Part shown: in pieces, positions 9,531 through 20,849 of the stretch
Layout of the letters: every line of letters starts with the position of its first letter
How positions within the stretch are numbered: position 1 is the first letter of the stretch
The notes under the pieces: generated by a model
The model's input: the letters and a program-made list of their open reading frames with translations, nothing else
Told to the model about the DNA's origin: nothing
Databases searched by the model: none
Made by a program: the position numbers and the translations under genes
Source of the DNA: Chaetorhynchus papuensis
Lineage: Eukaryota; Chordata; Aves; Passeriformes; Rhipiduridae
Reading direction: 5' to 3'
DNA length: 64,000 nucleotides
Assembly: GCA_013396525.1 (NCBI GenBank)
Contig: VWYX01000765.1
Span: 312,934-376,933 of the forward strand

Positions 9531-11572
9531 CTATGAAAATGAGATTTGTTTTATCATACTATTAGCAATAACATCACCCTATTTCCCTGGAGGTGCTTTA
9601 GACCCATGGGATAATTTTAGCCAAAGCTGACAAAGAATGTGGAAGTCTGATTCATAATTAAGTTCCAATAAAACTGAAGGCTGTGCAGAAGGGAAAATCT
9701 GTGCTGAGTGAGGGGAGGAGAGGGACACCCTGAGTGCCACACTGTGCTCAGCAGGGCCAGCAGGGCAGCCCACGGGCAGGGACATTCCAGAACACATGGA
9801 GAGAAATGTGTTAATGCAACGGGTAGGTGAGCATTTGTGGAGATAAAGAACACACACTGATGGAAAGCAGCCCTCTCAACATTTCCAGGGCTCACAGAAG
9901 AACTTATCTTCCAGCAGTGGAGATTCCAGAAGGTTGGAGACCTGCAAAGGTGCTGGAATTCTTACCCACAATTACTCTTTTGACTCTTAGCAATAATCCA
10001 ATTTGGTCAAGCAGTAAAATGAAAAGCTGCTTTTGAAAGTTTGACACAGAAGTTTATCCTCAGTAATTTGGGCTTTCCTTTAGCAAGACACATGCATCTA
10101 TCCTGAAATATATATTAGCAGTAAACAGTTGTTTAAGTGCCTTGCTGTATAGGATCCAAATACTATAAAAAGGTGCATGTAATAGTCTTCACTACAGAAT
10201 AATAAATCCCCTGAATTACTACAATCTTGAATCAAGCAGCTTTACAGAAAGAGTTTTTTTAAGATCTTGGTAGAAAACCTGAAGTCCTTTTAAACTCCCA
10301 TCAAGCTGTACCCTTGGCAGAAGTCAATATCTTGGCTTGACGTGCAGTATTGGAAGTGTGATTCCCAAAATAGCCTGTGGCTGCCAGCAGGCTGGTATCT
10401 AACTAGAACAGAATCTTTTCCATTTTATCAGGCATATGATTTTTCAAAGAAGCTCAGTTGGTTGCTGTAACCACATGAAAGGTTTCCTGCATGAGGCAGG
10501 AATGGGCACTGAAAATTCATTAGTGCTAAAAGAGACCAGGGTTAACCAGGGTTATTGAAACTAAGTCTCTCTTTTTGATGTTATTATACCCGGCCTGGGG
10601 AGTCTGCATCACATTCATAGTACATTGAGTCTTTTTGTGTTTTGCTGAGTGTCTTTAGCAATGGTGACATCAGAGATTGTCCTTTATCAGTTCTGGCTGT
10701 GCTCAGACTGTAGCTCACCCAGGTTCTGTTTCAAGCAGGGCCCAAGCCAGAGTGGATTTCTTCTTTCACTCAATGAGCCACGATTGCGTAGAAGCTCCTG
10801 TTCTCTTCAGGAGTATTGTCTGGCCAGTATTTAGAAAGGAAGGCCAGATCCTGCATAAGTAGCCCAGTTAATTCCTCCAGTTGCCTGTGTTTACACCATG
10901 GACAAACCACAAACATCCATTTCATCTGATTTTTCAGAAAAAAAGAATGTGCCAGTTAACAGAAACCTCTAATGGACACGAGAAGTCAAACCCCAAACCC
11001 TGTGTATTTTAACAGCCTTGATTTGTATCTCATCACCTTCATTTGACCTTTCTGTGTTCTGCTGTTATAATTTTGGGGAAGCTCTGGTTGCACAGAGCTC
11101 TCAGTGCTGTTTGCAGTGCTGTGTGCTGTCCCAGCAGAGCAGCAGCGCTGCCGGCGCAGCCAACTGGGACTGTGGGGTGCTGGTCCCTCACTCCTGTCCT
11201 GCATTCCTGTGCTTCTCGGCCAAAGTGAGAGTTGTAGGGCTCTCAGCACACAGCAAAAGGGCTTGGGACTGAGCTGATCAATTGCTTATCATTTTGGGAT
11301 TGTCTATTACTTGGAAACAATAATATTTCAATCATACCCAGAGAACGAAACTCGCTGGGAGCTCGGTTACTCTGAGTAGCTTTAAAACAGATTTACCTGT
11401 AAAGTACTTTCAATAAATTCTTCTGAAATGAACAACGTGCATTTCATTGAAGTGGGACTCACTTCCTGAATTTTCCCTTATTTTGGCAGCTTCCTGAAAA
11501 ATATTTCTTGTTTAGGCCAGCCTCCATGTGGAATCCTTAGGGAGGGAATCTCTGTGGATGTCACTGTGAGCA
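9531..11572. other. Single-copy non-coding sequence
   Basis: Mostly AT-rich, with a GC-richer patch near 11080-11220. Two splice-like blocks on the minus strand (11493-11463 and 11422-11397) are separated by only 40 bases, which is too short for a normal vertebrate intron, so they are not called. Confidence 0.5.
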
Positions 11573-11616
11573 CAGGCACCAAGTGCAGCCCCAGGCACCA
11601 AGTGCAGCCCCAGGCA
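11573..11616. repeat. 19-bp tandem duplication
   Basis: AGGCACCAAGTGCAGCCCC occurs twice in perfect tandem, with part of a third copy. It is a small local duplication with no sign of function. Confidence 0.9.
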
Positions 11617-12819
11617 ACTGCTCTCAACCCAGCTGGAATCATGTCCCAGGGATTTAGTGGGAAAATCCAGATGAATAGGCTGTTTGGGAGACTATCAGCA
11701 GTTACAGAGATAAACTCACAATAAACACACAAATAGGCACCTTATAATCAACACGTTTCTGTTTTTTCTGAAAGGATCCTTTTAAAAATGTAAAAATGCA
11801 AAGAGTTTACTTTGTCAAATCAGTGTTTCTTGACGTAAAGAATAACTTTATAGGGGAAATGAGAAAATTATTTAGCTATTACATGGTTCATTTGTAACCT
11901 GACATGTCACTGTGTTTCTTGAAGATTCCTAGCTGATAGGAAGGAGCAAAAGAAATAATTTTAGTTTAAATTCAAGAAGGTATCTAACATAGAGAAATGT
12001 TTTGTGAACGTACCAGCATTAACCTTTCCAACTTTGGTGTTTTGGTGTTTTTTTCTGGTGTTATGTAGAAGGGAGGTTTTGTGCAGCTGCAATGCTGCTT
12101 TTATCTGTTCTGCATGACACAAGGAGAAATTTTCACTTTTGACTTCAAGGAAAAGCTCTGGCACTTGGGGCTTGATCCATAGATGAGATTATTAATTCAA
12201 AGAGTATCTGCTTCAAGTAAAGTCGCTCACAAAATAAACAAAGATATTGTAGTATTTTTCTTTTTGCCTGAATAACAAAGGTTTACTGCTTTAACACATG
12301 TATGTTATGCTGTAACACAAAAGGGCTTCCTTTTTGTGTCTATTCAAACCCCACAACATATTTATGTCCAAGTGTCTTCACAAACAGCTCTATCGAGTTC
12401 ATATCCACTTTGTTGCATTTATGCAGGTAATTTATGTTTTGTATTGGATAATTCTTCTCCATATCCTAAAATTAGACAAATAAAGATTGTTATTGAAAGA
12501 TATTAAATCAAGCCATTAGAGAATGGGGGCAGTGTGGACAGGACCTCCCCCAGCAAACAGGCAGGGGTGTGTACAGGGGTATCTCAGAGAACAAATAATG
12601 TGCAGATAAATGGGCTTAGCATCACTCCAAAATGGAGATTTATTAGCAGCTGGAGACTAAGGCATCCCAGAAAGCAAAAAGAATTGTTCTAGGAATCCTC
12701 AGCTTATCACCAGCTTCACCCCTCAGCTGCAAGGCAAGAAAACTGCTCTGTGCCTTTCCTCAGCAGTGTCCTCAGGGACTGTCAGTGCTGGGGACTGAAA
12801 TATTCCAGGGTCAGCTCTT
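11617..12819. other. AT-rich non-coding stretch
   Basis: I recognise no repeat and no gene. Minus-strand frames near 11960-12160 are open but have only weak splice signals. Confidence 0.5.
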
Positions 12820-14060
12820 CTGAACTTTCACTATTATCCTTGGAAAGCTTTCCTAATGTCTAACCTGAACATTGTTGGGGTTTTTTTTGCTGCCGTTAGA
12901 TCTATTTTTCCTTTTCCTGTCCACCCAGGGAATATTTCATTGTTTTCCCAGTTTTCAATGCTTTAAGCAAGACAACCCCCATTTTGTTCATTCTTGCATG
13001 GAATTTAAAAGGTCCTTCATTGTAGCTCTCCTGTGAATTTTCTTAAACTCAACAACAGCTTTCTTGAAGAATGGCTCCCAAAACTAGGGCCCAGAAGTTG
13101 CACCATTGCAAAGTAGAGTAGAAGGTTCCTCCCCTGTCACTTAAACCTCCCAGGCTGCCCTCTCCCATTTTTGTGACTGCATTAGCACTGTTGGCTCCCT
13201 GACTCACGTCCAGCTTGTGAGTCACTGAGGCTCCCAAGTGCAGCATAAATGTTCCCTCATCATTTATTCCCCATCTTTTATTTTTGCAGTTGACTATTTC
13301 TGTTTGGACCAGTATAGCACTTCTTGCTATTGACCTGCGTCTCTTTTCAGACATTTCTTTTCCAAATTTATCCTGAGCACTTGCAGGCTCAGCTTACTGG
13401 CATCTGCAAATTTAATAAGGAGACTCTCTATTCCATCTTCCGAGTCAGCACTGAGAGCACCAACAGGATTTTCTGGGACACAATCAAGCACAGGTCCTCC
13501 AGTTTTCTCTGAATCACTGAACTCTGCAGTCTCAGTATCCTTTCCCCGCACATGTCCTGCAGTGACTTCATCCAGAGGACTCTTCCTTGTGTGGATGTTC
13601 CATGAGACAGCAGCCAAGGCTTTACTGGAGCCCAGACATTTGCCTCCCACTGCTTTTTCTCCCTTCCCAGTTGGTTGTCTTTGAGAGAAGGGAATCAAGT
13701 TGTCTTGACAGAATTTGTTCTCGATAAATCCACGATGCCTGTGAATCTTTGGGTTTCCCACATGATTTTATAAACTGTTGGAAAATATGTCAGTATTTTC
13801 CCAGGAATTTTAATTAATGTGTAGAATTTAGAATTCCCCAGCTGCTAACTGTTTCACTGTTTCTTAGCATAAGAACTGTGTTTCTTTTTCTTTTTCCCCT
13901 TGGTACCCTCGTGTAGTATTTTTGAAAGAGAACTGTTAAGAGCTGCAGAACTGCTTCAGTTACTTCATTAAATAACCAAGGATGACAAAGTTCTCCAAGC
14001 CCATATGAAAACTCCCTAATCCCTACTTTTCCTCTTCTAGGTTCAGAACCTACCCCTCCC
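12820..14060 (-). mobile_element. Ancient CR1-type LINE fragment, antisense
   Basis: The plus strand follows the reverse complement of old amniote CR1 elements through a long series of landmarks in the right order. These are TTTCCTAATGTCTAACCTGAAC near 12850, GGCTCCCAAAACT near 13073, TGGCATCTGCAAATTTAATAAG near 13400, GACAGAATTTGTTCTCGATAAATCCACGATG near 13707, and GAATTCCCCAGCTGC near 13832. On the minus strand a 144-codon frame (13761-13327) still resembles the CR1 reverse-transcriptase domain, with GIESLLIKFADASKL where active elements have GIE..L.KFADDTKL. The catalytic FADD box is therefore changed to FADA and the enzyme is dead. The copy is heavily diverged and 5'-truncated. Confidence 0.85.
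13327..13761 (-). pseudogene. CR1 reverse-transcriptase remnant
   Basis: A 144-codon open frame sits in the sense orientation of the old CR1 copy. In order it carries HRGFIENKFCQDNLIPF (like the HGF.....C..NLI.F region), a degraded KAVGGKCLGSSKALAAVS (like the VD..YLDFSKAFDTVS region, with the catalytic Asp residues lost) and IKFADASKL in place of the FADDTKL active-site box. It is not a functional protein. Its openness may be chance in a decayed copy. Confidence 0.75.
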
Positions 14061-14868
14061 TCACTGGTACTAATTGTGTTGGGCTCCTGATTTGCAACCA
14101 ATCTTTTTTAAAAGGGCGATGGCAAAAGCGAATAAACATCCCAGTCTTTCCCAGAGCTGCCCTTTGTTGATCTGTTCCAAGCCAAGTACAGAGATTTTCC
14201 TTAGATTTTTTTTGCAAGCAGTGTGTGGGTCACACTGGCTCCCACTCCAGGAGATTCTGTTCTGGGAGATGTTTTTACTGCTGTTGTTCAGATCTCTTAC
14301 AATGCAGTTATACAAACTGGCTCCTTTTTGTCCTCCGGTGCCTGAAACAGTAAGATTTTGAAAATCTCTTTGGCCAATCCTAGCAAAAAATCTTTGTCTT
14401 GAATAGAGAACATAATTCAACAGGTATAATTTATATAATTTCTAAAATGTGGCTTTACTTGAGGCTACACACACTTAATTGTACCGTTTTCAGGTTACAG
14501 ACAAAGAAAATTTTTCAGAGAGAATAAGCAAGCAGAAATTAAGAGATTATCTTCAGAGATCATGAATTTAATCACAGGATCGCTCACAAGAACACAGATG
14601 CTCAATAAGAGTCACATGGAGGATGGAGACATACTCATCACTAGGCTAATGGCATCTTTAATTGCTTTCCTTACTTACAAACAGAATTGAATCAGTGGAG
14701 AGAATTACAATTCAGCTCTGTTTATACCATGAACAAGTGTAGATCATATTTTATTTGTTTTGAACGAGGTAAGCTCCTAGGACATATTCTCTTATAGGAT
14801 ATATTCTCTGGTACTCTGGGAGATGCATCTTAAATTCTCCAATATATTGCAAAATATAAAATGCAATT
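14061..14868. other. Flank of the ancient CR1, then single-copy AT-rich DNA
   Basis: To about 14400 the minus strand stays open for 116 codons (14420-14070). I cannot match it to CR1 with confidence. The rest is AT-rich with no recognised feature. Confidence 0.4.
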
Positions 14869-14977
14869 TTATATATATATATATATACACACACATATAT
14901 ATATATACACACACACACACACATATATATATGTATACACACACATATTAAAAAAAAAAAATATATATATAAAAAAC
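14869..14977. repeat. Compound (TA)n/(CA)n microsatellite with A-run
   Basis: Three alternations of (TA)n and (CA)n are followed by A12 and another TA run. The small open frames on both strands (Tyr/Ile/Thr/His-rich or Cys/Val/Tyr-rich) come from the repeat. Confidence 0.96.
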
Positions 14978-17268
14978 ATAATCTATGCCCCTTTTCCACA
15001 GGAGCTCCAACTGGTGTGGGATTATGACTGGCTTCAAGGCCAGATCCATTCCTAACATTTTGGCACTTGATCTCAGGAGCAGATTTTATATCCCAGTGCT
15101 GCAGCAGAGTGTGGAAGAGCAGCAGGAGGGACCCAGAGAGTCCCATGCCGAGCAGGCAGCTGTGTGCTGGTTTTTGGGGGAGTACTGGGGACAAGCTGGA
15201 TCTCACACACTGAGTTGCAAGAGATTCCATTCTCTCCAGTCAGGGGGGATCTTCTCTCCATTCAGATTCCACAGCTCTGATTCCCCTTCTGAACAACTCC
15301 CCTTCTGCCTGTTCACCCCCAGAGCAGAGCAGGGTTTCCTTCTTTGTCCTGAAAGGTTCCTTGAGAGGACAGGTGGTGGTGGTAGTGTCTCCTTTTCTGG
15401 GAAAGGCAGCTGCTCAGGAAGGAGGTATGGAAATGTGTGTTATTCATTCTTTTTGCTTTAACTATGTCAGAGTGAAAGAGCTCAAGACTGATTTCCATAT
15501 TCCCGATTGACAGAGTTGTTCTATCTTTATGCCTCTCCCAGAAAAACAGGGAAAACTAAAAATATCAGGCATCTCCAGATGGCTAAAAAGAATTCAGAAT
15601 CACTGTTTTGGTGCTGGTTTTCAATTAAGCCCAGGTTTTATTTTAGGTACCAAAGGCCTGGATCCTCCGAGGTTTATCTTCCTAAACCCCATTTGACTTT
15701 CATGACAGTTTAATGAGAGTTAAGTGCCAAGTTACTCATAAATCTGGGCAAGTGAAGTCTTTGATTTACTCTGGCACTCAGTTTTGAGCAAAAGACCCTT
15801 GGCATTTTGCAAGATCACTCCCAGAGTGGCAAAGTAGGGACAGAAAATGTGGTTTTTCTTCCCTGTTTGACTGCATACTACAATTTTTCTTCAGTTCCAG
15901 GAGTTCTTGTTCTTCAGTTACATGAGCACCTCCTGCCTCTGGACCTTGACTGCTCAATGTACCCTGGATTAGCTTAGGTTACTGCTTCCCTTCTGAGTTG
16001 TTTATGTGCTGTTCCCTTGTCTTTGCTGTTGGGCAAATGCTAAAAATAAGAATTCGCTTATCTAATTTGTATGGATCTTTACAGTGGATGTGATTTCGCT
16101 GTCTCCCTTCCCCTCGAGCAGTGCACAGATTTTCCAGGCCTCCTCACTGTGGACTCTGCACTCATTGCTGTCATAAGGCCCAGGATTTTTCCTTTCAATG
16201 CCGGCATGTCAAAATAAGACCCCCCAAATTTTTCCAATTTTTACAGTTTCTGCTTGTTCTGATTGAGCTCTGCACCTACCAACACTGTTCTGATTGTATT
16301 TGTTCCATGTCCTGGAAATCTAATTAACACCTCCCAAAATTGTTTACAGTAAGCATGCCTAAAAATTTGCTTACACCTATGAAGAGGTTTTTTTGTATTT
16401 CTTTGGACTAGATGGGTAAATTTTACTTGGTGTCAGCTGAATAGCTCATATGACAGAAGAAGGATCAGGGTAAGCTCCCCTGTGCTGACAGCCCCTATGC
16501 TGAAAGCTTTGCTGGAGATGCCATCTCAGAGAAAGATCAGGTTATTCTGCCTTCAAGCCTGTCCTGTCACTGCCCATTCCACCAAAACAGCTCCACATGA
16601 GTTCCTGTTTGTCAACTGCAACATTGCCTTTTGCTTTTTGGAAAAGCAACTGCAGTACAGAAGTCACCAAATAGGCTTTTTCTAGTCCGGTTTGGATTTA
16701 ATCAGAATAGGCACAAATTTCAATTATCTCCCTCATGAATCAGTGGAGTTTTAAAAGGTCACCTTGGGATGGCACTTTGGGACACAGAGGTGGCTGTTTA
16801 AAGTTACACAGACACAGTTCAGTCTGTACCCTTGCAGGTACCCCCAGTACTCAGCCAGTTTAATTCAATATCTGATAGCAAATCCGGTGTTTGCAGTGCT
16901 CAGTGTGTGTCTCAGGAGAGCCTTATCTGTATATCCCTTATCAGCTCTGGTCAGGGAAAAAGTCACACAGCCCTAGAAGCTTAGGGACGGCAGGGAGCAT
17001 TAAAAATGCACCCTCCCTTCTTTCTGAAGGCACCATTCTCTTTTGGATTCGAACTGAGGAAATGATACTGAAAACCCCCTGAGCAGTAAGCTCTGTTTTG
17101 GCTGTTTGGAAGTGCTTTGTGTGAGGTCTCCAGCTGTGGAGCTGTTTTAGCACTGAGCAAACACAGCAGAGCAGGACAGTGGTCAGGTGGCAGCTCTGGC
17201 TTGCAAGGGCATGGGGCTGGGATGGCCAGGGAGGGCTGGGATTCTTGTGAATATAATAAAATCAAAGT
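14978..17268. other. Single-copy non-coding sequence
   Basis: Mixed composition. Open frames of up to 158 codons (14985-15461, plus) cross this stretch but show no family resemblance or splice support. No repeat is recognised. Confidence 0.45.
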
Positions 17269-17281
17269 AAAAAAAAAAAAA
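17269..17281 (+). repeat. A13 run after an AATAAAA motif
   Basis: AATAAAA at about 17255 is followed some 14 bases later by a run of 13 A. This resembles the tail of a retroposed transcript. No target duplication or gene match was found upstream, so it may be a simple A-rich patch. Confidence 0.5.
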
Positions 17282-20200
17282 TAAAGTCAAGTAAATAAAT
17301 TTTAAGAAGGGCTGCACAAGAGAAATAAACAACCTGTGATGTGGAGGAGAAGGGAAGCAGGGCTGAGGGAGGACCCTGGAGGACCCCAGCCTCAGCCCAG
17401 GGAGCGTGAGGGGCAGGGATACTGCAGATATTCTGGGGGTTTTAGAGCTGTACAGTTAAGTGACTTAACAAGGATGTGTGGACCTATTCACTGCCATGAT
17501 TACATCCTCTTATGGTTGGGATTTTGCCTGTGGAGGAGCAGACCTGGCACCGAGTTTGAATAAGAAGCTTTTGCTCAGCAAATGCATCAGAGATGTCATG
17601 AACACCAACACCCACCCATACCTGGGGCCTACCTGGGCCAAAAGCATTTTAAGAGCACAGGAGAGACTCAGTTTAGCACCCAGTTTAGTGACCAGCTGGC
17701 AAAACTGTTGTTTTGAGAGCAGCTCTTTAGCTGATTCTGACCCCAGCCACACCAGTACAGATACACATCCATTTCCGAGGCTCTGAACCTGTCCAGTGAG
17801 TTCACTGTCCCTGAAAACAGAGTTTGGTACTTCTCTGCAATCTCAGTTTTATTCTAGGATAGGTCAGATTCCCTGAGGGAATAATGAAACATCTCAGACA
17901 TCTGGCACATCCCCTCTGACAATGATACAGGGGTAAAATAGGTCAGAGTGGTTTAGGGCTGATTTTGAATCTGTGAGATAGAACACACTGGAGGTTTTCT
18001 GATGCAGGAGACTGAATCCTAGGGACAGAGAGATCAGTTATCGCAGGGCAGATGTACAGAGAGAAAACAAAGCTCTAAAAAAAGAAATTCAGGAGATTCT
18101 AAGGCTGCAAAACCAGACAAGAGTAAATAAATGAAATATTCTGAAGGAATTCAGTACAGTGTTGACTGCTCTTTACGAATGCTTGAGAGGTGGCACAATT
18201 CTGATAAAACTGTGGAGTACAGTATACAGTGTATATGCCAGGAGGGTGTCCAACACATACCTTACACCTATCTCCAGGACACATCAGTGTTCTAAAATAC
18301 AGGAATAACCAAAGAAAATTTTAAAAATTAAACCGAAGGACCAGGTCCTGTCAGTAACACTTGGAGTTGTCTGCAAGCACATATAGTTTGTAGTGTTTAA
18401 AATGTAGATAAATCACTATTCCTAGCAACACGAGTTTTTCTCTTTAAGTAGAGAATTAAATCTGGATTCTGGGAAATCTAGTAGCAACTTTTGGAGCCAT
18501 CTGAAATTATCAATAGCTTGCAAGTTAATTTCTGAAGGTATGTCTAAAGGAAGAGCTTAGCCTATTCTCATGACAGACCTAGATCTTTTTAAAAAATCTG
18601 TTTAATGAAAAATACAAGAAAAATAACCAGTAGCTGGAATTAGGTCAAGGTCTACAATAGAATATTTAATTTGGCTTCAATGAAGGGGCTTGGATTTATC
18701 ATTTGTTGTTAATCTAGGCACTCTGCTTGTCCTCATTTATCTTCCCTTCAAAGCTTCTGAGAAGAGCTGCAGAAATGCATTCAGCCCATTGTGGAAACAG
18801 TCTGTGCTCACAGCTAGTAATGAAGAAATAATGTAATTAATTGCTGTTATGTAATGGCACTTGGCAAATTAATGTGGACTGCTCCACCGTAAATAAAGCC
18901 ATGTGCTATTTCTGGAACACCGCTTAGAAATAGCCTGACCAAAGGCCTGGAGCATCCAGACATTTGGCCAATGGGTTTTACACAGAAAACATCACCATCA
19001 GTGGCTGTTGGATTCCAACATCAGGTGTTGTGAGGAGGACTCTGGAGATGAAGAGCCTGAGTGTGCCCAGCTGCCCCTGGCACGCCCTGCAGCCCCTGAG
19101 CCAGCCCTGCCAAGCTCCAGTAATCCCAGCAGCTCCTCGGATGCAGTGATGGGTCTGAAATGAGGCCCCCAGAGCACAGGGACCCAGCGAGCACAAAATC
19201 CCCCTTTGCACCCAGGCAGGGCCATGGTGCTCCTGTGTGTGGATCCTGAGCTGTCCTTTGGAGCTCAGAACCTGGGATTTTTCCCTGTGCCCTCCTTTCC
19301 TCCACATGAGGGAATTGCACCGCAGCTGCAGTCCGTGAGACACAGGGTGTGAGTCTGGAGTGTCCCTGAGCTCACACCCACCCACAGGGCACCCCGAGCC
19401 CCAGGGGCTGCCAGGGCTGTGGGGGATAATCAGGAATGCTGCCAGGCTCCCCTGACTCACACAGGGAGCTCCCACCCATGTGGGGGGACTCAGAGCCAAC
19501 AGCTCAGAACTGAGGCGCAAGCTGGGGGTGTCCCCACTGGCATCTGGACATCCCTTGGAGATCCTGCACGAGCAGAGCCTGCTGACAGCAGCCAACCCCA
19601 TCTTTGTCCTAAAATCTAAACAAAAATTAATCTCTCTGGTTTTGTAAATGGGTCAACAAACCAACATCTCTCTCTTGTAATGACTAAGAGATTCAGGTAA
19701 CCTCTTTGTCTTGGTTTGAGAAATTTTATAGTAGATTGAATTATTTGTTGCTATTACTACACACATGCATCACAACCAGAAAGATCAAAGTATTTTGAGG
19801 GGATGGATTCTATTTTTTTTAATTAAAGCTCTTACAACCTTTCCAATATACTATTTTAAAATCTTTCATCTGCTCATTTACACTGACTTTTTAATTCCTT
19901 CTTCCTTTCCCATTTGTATAACAAATCCCAAGTAACAAATTTCAACTGCTATTTATAGAGTGCAATGGTTGAGTTGGGGCTTTAGCTGATTATGAACTAA
20001 AATTTACTCAGTTTTGCATCTCCACTTTTAACCAGTCATTGTTTCTTCGCTGTTAATCCTATTGTGAACAGAAAACCATCTGCACTGGTAAGAAAAGCAG
20101 CCGGGGAAATCTGATTTTACACTGGGGATCCACTAACTTGTGATGTGATGTCTCATTATTTGCTTTTTGACTGCTTGCTTCTTTATGCTGATAACCCCTT

Positions 20201-20330
20201 CCCTTTGGGATGCTTGGATTGAAGCTGCTCACCAGAAACTGCCTGGAATAGCTCATGAAGCCGTGATACCTGAGCACTGCCTGGCAGCCCAGCGCAGGGG
20301 CTCGGTGCTGGGAGCCCCCGGGGCTGAGGG
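17282..20330. other. Single-copy non-coding sequence
   Basis: AT-rich except for a GC-rich block at 19040-19600. That block supports a 207-codon minus frame (19601-18978), but its frames overlap on both strands and the peptide is Gly/Pro/Ser/Cys-rich as expected from GC-rich non-coding DNA. No transposable element is recognised. Confidence 0.45.
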
Positions 20331-20849
20331 GATGGGACCCAGGAGGATCCAGGTGGACCTGGGCAGATCCAGGGGGACCCAGGTGGTCCCAGGAGGATGC
20401 AGGTGGACCCAGGTGGGCCCAGGAGGACCCAGGTGCATCCAGGTGGACCCAGGTGGACCCAAGTGGGCCCAGTAGGATCCAGGTAGACCCGGGTGGATCC
20501 AGGTGGATGCAGGTGGATGCAGGTGGACCCAGGTGGACCCGGGTGGATCCAGGTGGACCCAGGTGGACCCAGGTGGACCCAGGAGGATCCAGGTGGACCC
20601 AGGTGGACCCAGGTGGGCCCAGTAGGATCCAGGTAGACCCGGGTGGATCCAGGTGGATGCAGGTGGACCCAGGAGGATCCAGGTGGATCCAGGTGGATGC
20701 AGGTGGACCCAGGTGGACCCGGGCGGATCCAGGTGGACCCAGGTGGACCCAGGTGGACCCAGGAGGATCCAGGTGGACCCAGGTGGACCCAGTGGATGCA
20801 GGTGGACCCAGTAGGATCCAGGAGGATCCAGGTGGACCCAGGTGGATCT
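20331..20849. repeat. 10-bp minisatellite with higher-order structure
   Basis: About 52 tandem copies of AGGTGGACCC and close variants (AGGTGGATCC, AGGAGGATCC, AGGTGGATGC, AGGTGGGCCC, AGTAGGATCC). Variant order is not random. A series of about 15 units starting AGTAGGATCC, AGGTAGACCC, GGGTGGATCC begins at 20471 and again at 20621, a 150-bp higher-order period. The second copy carries three extra units. The unit has no stop codon in most frames and 10 is not a multiple of 3, so both strands show long open frames (340 and 264 codons on the minus strand). These are artefacts. Confidence 0.96.

Noticed and set aside
11397..11493. Two splice-like blocks on the minus strand with matching phase
   Set aside because: The implied intron is 40 bases, below what vertebrate splicing normally uses.
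17080..17281. Possible processed pseudogene ending in AATAAAA and A13
   Set aside because: No gene match upstream and no flanking duplication. Processed pseudogenes are also rare in birds.
18978..19601. 207-codon minus-strand frame
   Set aside because: It lies in a GC-rich patch where stops are rare. The composition is that of GC-rich non-coding DNA and several frames overlap.
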